A stretch of 54,076 nt of DNA from Pyrenophora tritici-repentis (Eukaryota; Ascomycota; Dothideomycetes; Pleosporales; Pleosporaceae): contig NW_027093984.1 of NCBI RefSeq assembly GCF_003171515.1, forward strand, positions 1-54,076, read 5' to 3'. Below, piece by piece: positions 45,101 to 54,076 of the stretch; position 1 is the stretch's first letter, and each line of letters begins with the position of its first letter. The position numbers were made by a program, and so were the translations under genes. Below the pieces are notes generated by a model, which searched no databases, was not told the origin of the DNA, and saw only the letters and a list, made by a program, of their open reading frames with translations.

Positions 45101-47620
45101 GATATGCGCGCGATAGAGGGAGAAAAACCTCAGTGGCGTATCGCTATGAGGACGCCAGGCCTTTTACACACCTTGACATGGATCCCGTGTGAACAAAGCG
45201 CTTTCCCTATCGAGAATGAAGTTCTTGTTGAGTCTAAGGTTATTGGCCTTAATTTTCGAGTGAGTGTTTTCGATTCCTGACTTCTGGCTGGCGGCACCCA
45301 CATTACTTTTACAAGCAAACGGAACCCATATTATTAGAAAACATCAAGTTTAGGAATTAACACTCAACTAGGATATTCTCATCGCTTTAGGCATCATGGA
45401 GAATGACCTCAGCGAGATGGGGTTTGAAGGAAGCGGTATTGTCCGGGCAGTAGGACCTGGAGTATCTCGCTTCTCGGTTGGGGACCGCGTTTCATATCTA
45501 GGAATGGGGTGCTTTAAAACGACGCAGATAATGAACGAAGCTCTGTGCGTCAGATTGGACGATTCAATGACTTTTAAAGAGGGCGCAGCTTTGCCACTTG
45601 TTTACGCAACAGCTTACTATGCGCTTGTTGAAAAAGCTAACTTGCAACATGGGCAGGTGAGTACAACAACTGGCTTCCATTATATCTTTATATCGCTACT
45701 TGTACTGAAACTTGTTTGCCATAGTCCGTACTTATCCACTCCGCCTGCGGTGGATTTGGTCTATCAGCAATACAGATAGCGCAGGCGCTTGGTGCTGAGG
45801 TGAGTCACAAGCATAGACCAAGCCCATTGTCCAATATGTTGACAGGTTTGCAGATATACTGCACTGTAGGAAGTCACGAAAAACGCAATTTCTTGACAGA
45901 GAACTATGGCATTGAACCGTCGCGCATCTTCAGCTCAAGGGATACATCATTCCTACCTGACGTGTTGAATGTTACTTATGGAAGAGGTGTAGACGTTGTT
46001 CTTAACTCACTTTCAGGGGAACTACTACAGGCATCATGGCAGTGTGTTGCCGAGTTTGGGACAATGGTGGAAATTGGGAAGCGTGACTTTCGACGGCGCG
46101 CCACACTGGCGATGGCACCTTTCGAAGCGAATCGGACCTTCCTAGGAATCGAACTAGGACCTATTATCAAAGGATATCCTCGGAAAGCGTCAGCTCTCTT
46201 CGAGCGCTGTATTGAGTGGATACGCGCAGGGCGCATACCTGGACCGACTATATCGAGATCCTTTAAAGCGGTTCAGATTGAAGAAGCTCTGAGGGTGATG
46301 CAGGTAGGGAGTCACATTGGAAAGATTGTGATTGAGATGCCCGATGATTCCAGAGAGTTTGAAGGACAGCACAGTCGACAGAAGGCATCCTTGTCAACGA
46401 TCCACTTCCGGTCAGATCGTACATACCTTTTGGTAGGTGGGCTTGGAGGCTTAGGGCGAGCATTAGCAGTTTGGATGGCAGAGAATGGAGCACGCTCTCT
46501 TGTGTTCCTATCAAGGTCTGCGAGAGAAGGACCTGAAGTTGATGGGGTGGTGCAAGACTTACGCTCACAAGGTTGTCGAGTATTATTGGTTGATGGTAGC
46601 GTCAGCAATATGGCAGACGTGCAAAGAGCTGTGAAAAATGAGAGTACTGCGGTGAGTCCTCTTGCAGGCGTCATTAACCTATCCATGGTCCTGAAAGATG
46701 TCGGTCTTCCTGATATGACATTTGGAGATTGGATCGCACCAATTGAGCCGAAGGTCCAAGGTACGTGGAACTTGCATCAGGCCACCGTACACAACAAGGA
46801 ACTGGATTTTTTTATTCTCCTTTCCTCCTGTAGCGGTGTTATCGGGCAATGGGGTCAGGCCAATTACGCAGCGGCAAACACGTTCCTTGACGCTTTCGTA
46901 CATTTCCGCCGGCAGCAGGGACTCGTTGCGTCCGTCATCGATCTTGGTGTTATGGGCGACGTTGGCTTCGTTTCGCAAAACCAGGGCATTCGCGAGAATC
47001 TGGACCGTATTGGCATGTACATCCTTAGGGAGCAGGACCTACTCAATGCTTTAATTCTGGCTCTGAAAAGATCCTCACTCGCTCCATCTGCCACTGCTGG
47101 ACAGATTTGCGGCCAAAATAGCGATATGACGTACCGGAATCCAAGTCAGGTCCTCTTGGGCTTGAATAGCACAAGTCCAATCTCTTCACCACTCAACCGC
47201 GTGCCTTGGAGACGAGATGCACGTATGAGCATATACCATAACACCGCGATCTCAGACAATAGTGGTGGATATCAATACGGTCGAGCCAAGGCACAATCTT
47301 CTCAAAGTGACGATTTGCGCGCGAAGCTGGCATCGATGGCGAACAATGAGGACAAAATAGCCGCTATAGCTCGTTCGTTAGCAGCAGCATTGGCAGCTTT
47401 CCTCATCAAGGATGATGACAGTATCGCACTGAACAGACCATTGGAGCAGCTTGGTTTGGACTCACTAATCGCTTTGGAAATTCGTAACTGGATTCGCCAG
47501 AAACTCAAAGTAGAAATAAGCACTACTTCGATCATGCAAAGCTCATCGCTTTGTCGCCTAGCAGAAGATATTATCGGGCTACTAACTGGAGCTAGCTGTA
47601 GTACCGATGCAGCTTGTTAG
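39128..47620 (+). CDS. Highly reducing polyketide synthase PKS1, right copy
   Basis: Inferred exons: 39128-40216, 40267-40390, 40443-40555, 40634-40688, 40759-44014, 44090-44186, 44273-44304, 44360-45259, 45372-45656, 45725-45799, 45854-47620 (7793 nt). All introns are GT-AG, 50-112 bp. The protein would be about 2597 residues if one base missing at the G-run 43481-43484 is allowed for. Domains: KS (Cys199 in [21 protein letters not shown]); AT (TGQGAQW, Ser701 in GHSSGE); DH (His1014 in [10 protein letters not shown], Asp1195 in AVIDQFLQ); cMeT ([10 protein letters not shown]); ER ([19 protein letters not shown]); KR (GGLGGLGRA, Tyr in QANYAAANT); ACP (Ser near 2545 in GLDSL). There is no thioesterase, so another enzyme would release the chain. 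It faces away from PKS2 and has no tailoring neighbours here. The frame break is present in both arms, so it predates the duplication or reflects a systematic consensus error. Confidence 0.9.
43481..43484 (+). other. Frame break in PKS1 at a G-run
   Basis: The frame entering (…QAQVQRYIQ) and the frame leaving ([11 protein letters not shown]…) differ by one base at GGGG. A fifth G would join them. The stretch between the conserved WMQ and the SSSP segment is then 47 residues, against 44 in PKS2, so a hidden intron is less likely. The left copy has the same four bases (4649-4652). Confidence 0.75.
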
Positions 47621-47689
47621 CTAGTGTGCGCGTGCGCGGTGTGCACGGATTCGCGGCGCGCACACCGAACAACATGTTAACAATTTTGG

Positions 47690-48775
47690 AAATAATACTC
47701 TACATCGACGTAAAAAGATGTCGCAGCCTATGCAAGACTGCAGAAGCAATGAATTTAGCTGAGCCAAAGCAACAAGCCACTGTAACAGCAACAAGGATGC
47801 ACTGCCTCAACAAGAAAAAGCAATAGCTATACACCAGAGATAAATGAAGATAGTAGATAGCAGTCACAATACACATCAGATTCAACGCACCTTCGCGTGC
47901 AACATAGAGCTATCGCTGCTGGCTCTGAGCCAAACGTTCTCCCTCTTAAGATCTTCCCACAGCACGTTCAGGATGCTCCGAAGCCTGGTAGACCTGCTAA
48001 GCAGGCAGAGGAGGTGAAGGAGCAGATGTTTCAACAAGTACGACGCGATAGATATGGACGAGAGAAGAGCTGTGCTCTAATGCCCACTTAAGACGAGCAC
48101 TCCTCATCTCCTGTGTCAACCCAGGCTTCCTCGTTGGCTTGGTATTTCTGTATCCTGCTGCTCTCAATACCCTCCAGACGGTAGAGGCAGAGATTTCGAC
48201 TCCTTGGAGACTGAGCCCACCAGCAAGGTCAGCATAAGGACTGGACGTTGGAGGACTGGAAGAATGTCATCTGGACAGATGAGACGTCCGTGGTAATCAA
48301 CCACCGACGTGGGGGCTACAGAGTCTGGAGAAGGGCAGATGAGAGAGTAGTCAAGAGCTGCATCCGTGAGAGGTGGAAGGGATACTCTGAGTTTATGTTC
48401 TGGGGCTGCTTCTCGTACGACAAGAAAGGTCCATGCCATGTCTATCAGCCAGAGACAAAGGCAGAGAAAGAGGATGCTGCTCGTCGGATTGAGCAGCTAA
48501 ACGCTGAGCTTGAGCCTCTACAGAGAGAGGAGTGGGAGCTGTTAGAGTCTATGAGGAGAATAGGGCTACGTAATAAGCGTGGCAGGAAGCCTCAATGGAG
48601 ATGGACAGAGAAGACAGGCAAGCTGATGCGCACGTCTGGAGGTGGCATAGACTGGTGGAGACGTCAGACCTGCGTTCTCATCCCAAAGCTGATTCCTTTC
48701 GCCAAAGAATGCCTCTAAGATAGACCTCAGACTGTTGTAATGGAGGATAAGGCACCTTGTCAGATAGCAGGGTTA
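47690..48775 (+). pseudogene. Tc1-like transposase relic with an internal inverted segment
   Basis: On the + strand, 47880-48072 reads the DNA-binding part (GRPAKQAEEVKEQ, DRYGREKSC), and 48236-48720 reads the catalytic part (KDWTLEDWKNVIWTDETS, then FWGCFSYDKKGPCH and ELEPLQREEW), with traces to MEDKAPC near 48755. The piece that should join them (LAGGLSLQGVEIS … WALEH) is present at 48073-48234 but on the - strand. Turning it back restores one continuous frame. Further decay lies 5' of 47880 and in the C-terminal third. No functional product. Confidence 0.85.
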
Positions 48776-48966
48776 CTCGACGTTGGCAGCAACCAATCAG
48801 CGTAGAGAGGGTCAGTGCGCCCCTCAAGAGGGCCACAAGCGCGGACACACGATAGACAGAACACAATACAGACAATCATCAACATCCATCACTTTTGTGC
48901 AATATCTCATTATATCTGACAATTAAGAGTCTCACTGCCTCAATAACGAGCGATAAAACCACGAAA
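48776..48966 (+). other. Probable LTR/leader remnant of a copia element
   Basis: Non-coding sequence leading into the gag relic. It could be the end of a 5' LTR and primer-binding region, but no second LTR copy was found in the window, so its limits are uncertain. Confidence 0.35.
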
Positions 48967-49847
48967 ATGGCAACAATCCAGACCCAACGGGACGCGACGG
49001 TCATCCTCACCGACTCAAGCAACTGGATCCCTTGGTACCGCCAACTTAAGCTGAAATGCCAGTCGCAAGGCATTTGGCCACTGTTGGACCCGAAGGAGTG
49101 CGACTCCAGCGCATCCAACCGGAGGCTCCGCTACCCCCAGACATTTCGCAGTATGAACCGTCAAGTAGCCCCTCAGCTGCCTTATCGCATACCACCCGAA
49201 ACGCTAGAGGCAACACGCGAGGATCAGCACAAGACACTACAGAAATGTCGACAACAACCTCACGAATCCCCACTATACCAACGCGAGTGTCAGAACTCTT
49301 AGAGAAAGGACAAGAAGCGTATAAGGAGGATCGCGACGACTATAAGCTGCGCCTTGAGTTATACAAAATACGGGAGAGGGACTATCAAGAAGAAAGCAAC
49401 AAAATCTCAAAGATGGTCGAACACATCCTTACAACCGTAACACCCCATTTACAACTTAGCTGCTGCACCGAGAACGGCACGCTGCGCGACTGGATAACCG
49501 CCCTCTAAGACACAGTTGGAGTGGATGAAGACGAGGAGAGAGCGCGAGCACGAGAGAGATACCAAGCCGCACTCAAGCCAATGCGTTCAACCACAAACTG
49601 GGAGACGTGACTAAATGAATACGATCAGGCTGCAACTCGAGCTGAAACCCTTGAGGTGGCCGAGGCTATGCAAACACAAGCCGTAATAGACGACTTCCTA
49701 GGCTCCGTATCTAAAATGGCATCAACCTGGACCGCAGGGTTCCAAGGGCCAGGGTACGATAAGAAAGCCATGAATAGGAAAAGGATGATGAAACTCTTCC
49801 GTGAATATATGAGTCTTATTGAGAAGCTGGCACTATTAGTAGTAGTA
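48967..49847 (+). pseudogene. Ty1/copia gag relic
   Basis: Begins MATIQTQRDATVILTD with the SNWIPWYRQLKLKC pattern typical of the copia-type gag (UBN2-like) N-terminus. It continues in other frames through an acidic/basic helical part (49056-49508) and ends near 49846. Frameshifts lie near 49095 and there is a stop at 49506-49508. It is interrupted at 49848 by the LTR of an oppositely oriented copia element. No pol follows. Confidence 0.7.
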
Positions 49848-50059
49848 TGACTACCTAATAGAGCGCTCTCTAAGGCACAACGGTAGTGGTGGTACGACTC
49901 GTATTGTATTGACTAAGGAGCTATTCACACGTTCGTAGATCCGTGTTGCGTGCAGCTGCGTCCAAGCTCCCCGCTAGGACCCACCTGCACGTGTCACCAA
50001 TCATGTGACTACTCCTCCGCTTGATACCACCAAGTCACTTACGGACTGTATTCTCAACA
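49848..50059 (-). repeat. Probable 3' LTR of the copia element
   Basis: In element sense it starts TGTTGAGAATAC just after a purine tract (GTGGGGGAG) and could end in GGTAGTCA at 49848, giving about 212 bp with TG…CA ends. The partner LTR is outside the window, so the outer end is tentative. Confidence 0.6.
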
Positions 50060-50087
50060 CTCCCCCACAGGCCTTACGTGACTTGTT

Positions 50088-53060
50088 CTAGTGCCCTTCA
50101 TCAATAACTCCCAGCATCTTCTTAAACCTTTCGAAAGCAACTCTCTGCAGTGGCTTAGTCATTCCGTCGGCAACCATCTCGTCAGTCGGAATATAAGAAA
50201 TCTGGAGCTTCTTCTGCTCAGCTAGGTCTCTAATGAAGTGGTAGCAGATGTCAATGTGCTTAGAACGTTCGTGCAGATGCGGATTCTTCACCAGTGCAAT
50301 CGCTCCCTGATTGTCACCGTACATCTGGACTGTGATACCGTTCTCATTGACGTATTGGTGCAGGCCGAGATCTCTGAGTACTTGAGCTGCCCACTGTCCC
50401 TGCTTGGCGTACATGGCTTGTGAGATGTACTCAGACTCAGCACTTGAGGTTGCCACTGACTTCTGCTTCTTTGCTGCCCAAGAGAATGGTCCTCCATAGA
50501 ACATTCCGACTCCCCCAGACATGCTCTTCCGGTCTGTCTTATCGCTTGCCCAGTCAGCGTCGGTGTAGATCCCAAACTCGTTTTGGTGATCTCCTCCTGG
50601 ACCGAAGCGAATCTTCTGCTTTACTGTTGACCGTAGATATCTCATTAGATTCTTTAACGCAGTCCCGTGCATCTCTACAGGGTCTCTCATGTACTGGGCT
50701 AGTCGTCCAAGTACAAAGGCAATGTCTGGTCTCGTGAATACCATTGCGTACATTAAGCTTCCAATAATCTGTGAATATTGTGTGGAGTCGATTCTGGCGT
50801 CTTCAGGAGTAGCAGGCTTTAGGTGTTCGTAGTCTGCAGCAGGGATCTTCTTTGACTTGTACTTTGCTGAGGTGATACCATACTTATCTAGGACTGTCTC
50901 TAGGTACTGCTGTTGATCGAGGTAAATAGCTTTGTTAGCTCTATCGCGGGTGACTCTAACTCCAAGGATCTTTCGAATCTCCCCCAGGTTCTTGGAGTTG
51001 AATCTCGTAAGGAGCATTTCGTCGAACCAGGCTAGGTCTGAAGTGAGTTTCGCGGCAGCAGCAATGTCGTCAACATAAACCAGTAGTGAAATACCTCTGC
51101 CTTTATGCGTGAATAGGCAGGGGTCTGCAAGGCTCTGTGTAAAACCGATCTCAGTTAAGAACCCCTTAAGTAGCAGGTTCCAATCTCGTCCAGCTTGCTT
51201 AAGTCCGTAAAGACTCCTCAAAACCTTCAGAACGTTGCCTTTCTTAACTTTTACCCCAGCTGGTGTTGTGAGGTAGATGTCTTCTTTTAAGTATGACTCA
51301 GTGAATGCGTTCTTGATGTCCCACTGCCAGCATTCCATGCCCTGTTTGGCAACAGTAGCAAGGAATAACCTTAAGGTGTCCATTCGTACTGTCGGGGCGA
51401 AAGTCTCGGTGTAGTCAATCCCGTGTTGTTGACTGAACCCTCGAGCAACAAGTCTGGCCTTGAACCTCTCAATCGTACCATCAACTTTAAGCTTGACAGT
51501 AAACACCCATTTTGTGGTGACGAGGTTTGCACCCTGGGGTGGAATAAGCTCTTCCCAAGTTCCGTTCCCCACAAGAGTCCTGATCTCTTCCTCAATTGCC
51601 TCTTTCCACTTCAGTGCGTTCTCTGGGTCGCTTATAGCTTGTTTATAGGTCTGAGGGATTCTAATGCCTTTAACTTCTGTTGCTGCGAAAGCTTTGCCGC
51701 TAAGTTCTGCTCGTCCCGTGACATCGAGGTTTCCACTTACAATCACCGTATAGAAGGCTTTAACAATCGTCTCGTGTGCAGACTCTTCATGGTGGTGCGT
51801 AGATGTCGGGATTTCAGTTGTGGGGTCTTCGTCAGCTCGGCTCTCTCGTAGGACAGCTAGCATAGCTTTGACAATTTTGGCTTGGCGATGTTCATCCTCC
51901 ATGTCGTCAAATGTATCTCGCTTTCTCTTTTGGGTCCGAGTCCTGAAGTGATACCTAGCTGATGGTTCGGCTGCTACTGGGTTGGTAACTTCGTCTACCT
52001 CCATTTCTTCGCTCTCATCCTCTACTGTTGGCGCGGGTGGAGTGATGGTAGGTGATGGGTGCGCAGGTGCTGGCGTAGGCGGCGATGGTGGCGGCGGTGA
52101 TGGCGGCGATGGTGGCGGCGATGATGGCGGCGGCAATGGCGGCGATGATGGCGGCAGTTCAATATCAACATCCAGGGCGTCGGGTTTAGTTAGTTGATTT
52201 AGGTTCTTCTTTGGTCTTCCTCTGGCTTTCCGTGGGATGAGCTCATTAGATGTGCCCATTGGACCTGATTTGACTCTCAAGTTCAGGTCTATCTTTCCCC
52301 CTGGCACCTTCTCATTAGTTTGGATGACGCTAACTCTATGCGTATATCCAAGGTCAGGAGAGTAGACTTTGAACTGCTTGTCTGTAGTTTCAGAATATCC
52401 CATAAAGACGCCTGCTCGACCACGGTGCACTAACTTGTCTAATCTCCCTTTCGCTGGCAGCGTCTTTGGATTGAGATAGGTGTAACACTTGCTCCCCCAG
52501 ACTCGTACGTGGTCTACGCCTGGGCGTTTCCCTGAGAATACCTGCTCTGGAGACGTGGGTTTTCCCTCGACCAGCGGTCCTGTTGGCAGTCTATTGCGGA
52601 TGTAGGCGTCAGCCTCAGCGGCCTCGTCCCAGAACTCAATAGGAAGTTGTGCATCATCGAGCATTGCCCTCATTGCGTGTTCGGCAGTCTGGATGCTTCG
52701 CTCCACTGGTCCATTTTGATTCGAGCTCGCAATTACGGTGTAGTCGGCCTGAACCCCGTCTTCAGTTTCCCACTGGTTTATCACAAGCTTTAGTTCTGGC
52801 GCATTGTCTGATCTGCAGGCCTTCACCTTCTTCCCAGTCTGGAGCTCTACCTTTGCCTTCCATCTGCGTAGCTCTAGGATAGCCTGGTCCTTGGTTTTCA
52901 GTGGTATCGACCAGTTCTTTCGGGAGTGGTTGCAGATTATTTGCATAAGGTAGTTATTTCCGCGGAGTGATGTAGGGAACGGTCCAGCTAAGTCAAGAGA
53001 TACTAGTGCTAGTACCTCCTTTTTGTGTTCTGCTAGGATTTTGTTCATCTTATTCCTCAT
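50088..53060 (-). CDS. Copia polyprotein, integrase-RT-RNase H part
   Basis: A 990-residue open frame. It holds the integrase core (Asp in LDLAGPF, Asp in CRSDNAPE, Glu in GPVERSIQ), a Pro-rich linker (about residues 300-350), reverse transcriptase (NGTWEELIPP, ARLVARGF, YVDDIAAA) and RNase H (DADWASDKTDRKS, then ESEYIS). The coding continues upstream in the same frame through the integrase zinc region (HRRFCDPCLKGK, to about 53090) without an ATG. It should be one polyprotein with the 53128-54076 part, but indels between about 53090 and 53160 break it. Catalytic residues are present. Confidence 0.88.
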   Translation of the reverse strand: MRNKMNKILAEHKKEVLALVSLDLAGPFPTSLRGNNYLMQIICNHSRKNWSIPLKTKDQAILELRRWKAKVELQTGKKVKACRSDNAPELKLVINQWETEDGVQADYTVIASSNQNGPVERSIQTAEHAMRAMLDDAQLPIEFWDEAAEADAYIRNRLPTGPLVEGKPTSPEQVFSGKRPGVDHVRVWGSKCYTYLNPKTLPAKGRLDKLVHRGRAGVFMGYSETTDKQFKVYSPDLGYTHRVSVIQTNEKVPGGKIDLNLRVKSGPMGTSNELIPRKARGRPKKNLNQLTKPDALDVDIELPPSSPPLPPPSSPPPSPPSPPPPSPPTPAPAHPSPTITPPAPTVEDESEEMEVDEVTNPVAAEPSARYHFRTRTQKRKRDTFDDMEDEHRQAKIVKAMLAVLRESRADEDPTTEIPTSTHHHEESAHETIVKAFYTVIVSGNLDVTGRAELSGKAFAATEVKGIRIPQTYKQAISDPENALKWKEAIEEEIRTLVGNGTWEELIPPQGANLVTTKWVFTVKLKVDGTIERFKARLVARGFSQQHGIDYTETFAPTVRMDTLRLFLATVAKQGMECWQWDIKNAFTESYLKEDIYLTTPAGVKVKKGNVLKVLRSLYGLKQAGRDWNLLLKGFLTEIGFTQSLADPCLFTHKGRGISLLVYVDDIAAAAKLTSDLAWFDEMLLTRFNSKNLGEIRKILGVRVTRDRANKAIYLDQQQYLETVLDKYGITSAKYKSKKIPAADYEHLKPATPEDARIDSTQYSQIIGSLMYAMVFTRPDIAFVLGRLAQYMRDPVEMHGTALKNLMRYLRSTVKQKIRFGPGGDHQNEFGIYTDADWASDKTDRKSMSGGVGMFYGGPFSWAAKKQKSVATSSAESEYISQAMYAKQGQWAAQVLRDLGLHQYVNENGITVQMYGDNQGAIALVKNPHLHERSKHIDICYHFIRDLAEQKKLQISYIPTDEMVADGMTKPLQRVAFERFKKMLGVIDEGH

Positions 53061-53127
53061 CTTGCCTTTAAGGCATGGGTCACAGAAGCGCCTGTGGGCT
53101 GGGGTACTTTAATCTTTTCAATTGTCG

Positions 53128-54076
53128 TTACCTTATACAGGTTTCGTAGCATTGCTGGGCGTAGTGAGCAAACCGTCTGTGCATTAGCCTGTAGTTCCGG
53201 CGATCTTTCTTCGTGGACTTGTCTTCTTCGGATTCGTCTGGGTCCTGGTCGGATTGTGTCTCGGGTTGTGTCTCCTGACTTTCCTCCGCAGTGCTTTGAT
53301 CGTTGCTGTCGGTCCGAGTCTTGCCTGCAATAAACGCCTTTCCTGAGTACTTGCTTGCAATGTGGCTTACGATGTACAGACCGTCCTTCTGTGCTGCTTG
53401 TACTGCGATTCTTGATTTGTCCTTAAAATACATGTTCTTGTCATCAAAAATGCCTTGAAGTCCCTCCCTACACAACCGTCTTGCTGCGATTAGATTCACG
53501 CCGAGCTTAGGTACGTAGAGAACCTTTCGGAGTAATCCTGTTGTCCCATCCAGTGCCTTCATCATAACAGTACCACGTTGGGTAGAATGAAGAAATCCTC
53601 CCCCAACCTGGATAGTGGTGAGCGGCGTGCGCTTTAGCGGTCCTCTAAACAGGTTTCTCTTGTCAGTCATGTGTGATGAAGCACCAGTATCAGCAATCCA
53701 GTTCGCCGGTGTGCTTTTACTAGCTTGTTCCGCAGAGATATGGCAGTGTTGCGTACATTCTGTTTCCACGGATGTAGACTCGTGGCTGGTCTCGCTGTCC
53801 GTGCCTGAGGAGCCATTGTCCGTTCCAGAGTCAGAATCCTGATTCTTGGCTGCGTACCCATGCTTGCGCCTCGAGGTTGTCTTGACTGTAGGCTTGACAG
53901 GTTTGTCAGATCGCTTCTTGTTCTCATTTCTAGAAGGTCTCTTCGACTTGGCTGCGCGTCTCTCAGCTCTTTTCGTCTTTCTCTCGAAGTTTTCTTCCGA
54001 ATTCCTGAATTTCACCCTTGTATTTGCAGTCTCGGGCCAGTGTTCTCCCTTACAATGGAGGCATCCTGTGGATGGG
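53128..54076 (-). pseudogene. Copia polyprotein, gag end and protease part
   Basis: Open to the window edge. From the edge it reads a zinc-knuckle-like CLHCKGEHW (last Cys not seen), a basic stretch, a Ser/Thr-rich stretch, the aspartic protease motif (WIADTGASSHMT) and the start of the pre-integrase region (LMHRRFAHYAQQCYET) before a stop at 53128. The next coding (KVTTIEKIKVPQP) is in another frame, so at least two indels separate it from the integrase part. Confidence 0.8.

Larger units (their letters stand above)
34076..48154. repeat. Right arm of ~14-kb inverted repeat
   Basis: Reverse complement of 1-14046. The inner boundary is the TA at 34076-34077, which is at once the target duplication of element A' and of element C. 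The visible outer limit (48154) is set only by where the window begins on the other side. This arm has the better-preserved PKS1 reading frames. Confidence 0.95.
49848..54076 (-). mobile_element. Ty1/copia retrotransposon, partial, leaves the window
   Basis: Minus-strand element: 3' LTR at 49848-50059, purine-rich tract next to it (50058-50072), pol and protease upstream, with the gag and 5' LTR lying beyond 54076. Order protease-integrase-RT-RNase H identifies copia. It is inserted in the copia gag relic on the + strand. Confidence 0.88.

Noticed and set aside
39128..47620. Naming PKS1/PKS2 as known toxin synthases
   Set aside because: Domain order alone cannot identify the product, and no diagnostic neighbour gene is present.
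1..48154. Palindromic chimera from a sequencing hairpin
   Set aside because: A simple hairpin artefact would have little or no spacer. Here 20 kb of unrelated sequence separates the arms and they end at a transposon target site. An assembly duplication is still possible and is listed as a check.

Overview
The window is from a filamentous ascomycete, plausibly a Dothideomycete. It carries intron-rich highly reducing polyketide synthase (HR-PKS) genes with short introns (about 47-112 bp) and a dense set of fungal DNA transposons (Fot1/pogo, Tc1, hAT), Ty1/copia elements and a LINE fragment. The class is inferred from element and gene style, not from a marker gene.

Layout. Positions 1-14046 and 34076-48154 form a near-identical inverted repeat with arms of about 14 kb and a spacer of about 20 kb. 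Read outward from the spacer, each arm holds a Fot1/pogo element (A), a truncated second pogo family (B), a 9-bp satellite, a 191-bp MITE, an HR-PKS gene (PKS1) and a Tc1 relic. The right PKS1 (39128-47620, + strand) is nearly intact. The left PKS1 (456-8994, - strand) is riddled with small indels. The left arm runs off the window start. The spacer holds a second, different HR-PKS (PKS2, 15257-23530, + strand) with a MITE in its promoter, then a train of pogo-type elements. Beyond the right arm lie a rearranged Tc1 transposase relic, a decayed copia gag and a copia retrotransposon (- strand) that leaves the window.

The most striking structure is the transposon train E-D-C-A'-B' (23992-37933). 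Each element abuts the next with only a single shared TA between them. All the complete ones have an unoccupied length of about 2.10 kb. Nested inside are a 3141-bp hAT element (in C, 8-bp target duplication) and a 603-bp LINE 3' end (in D, 13-bp target duplication). All five pogo families carry the same terminal architecture: a family-specific motif at positions 13 and 30 from the end (17-bp spacing). A box, CTCGCGATAATAG, sits about 96 bp from the 3' end in four families and is degenerate in the fifth. The big inverted repeat ends exactly at the TA flanking element A, which implicates a transposon end in its formation.

Function. Both PKSs have the order KS-AT-DH-cMeT-ER-KR-ACP with no thioesterase, so each would make a reduced, methylated polyketide chain released by another enzyme. 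No tailoring, regulator or transporter gene is in the window. PKS1 (both copies) and PKS2 each need one extra base to read through: a G-run in PKS1 and the KR of PKS2. These are either inactivating lesions or consensus errors. PKS2 also appears to lack the DH catalytic His and Asp. No tRNA, rRNA or CRISPR was seen.
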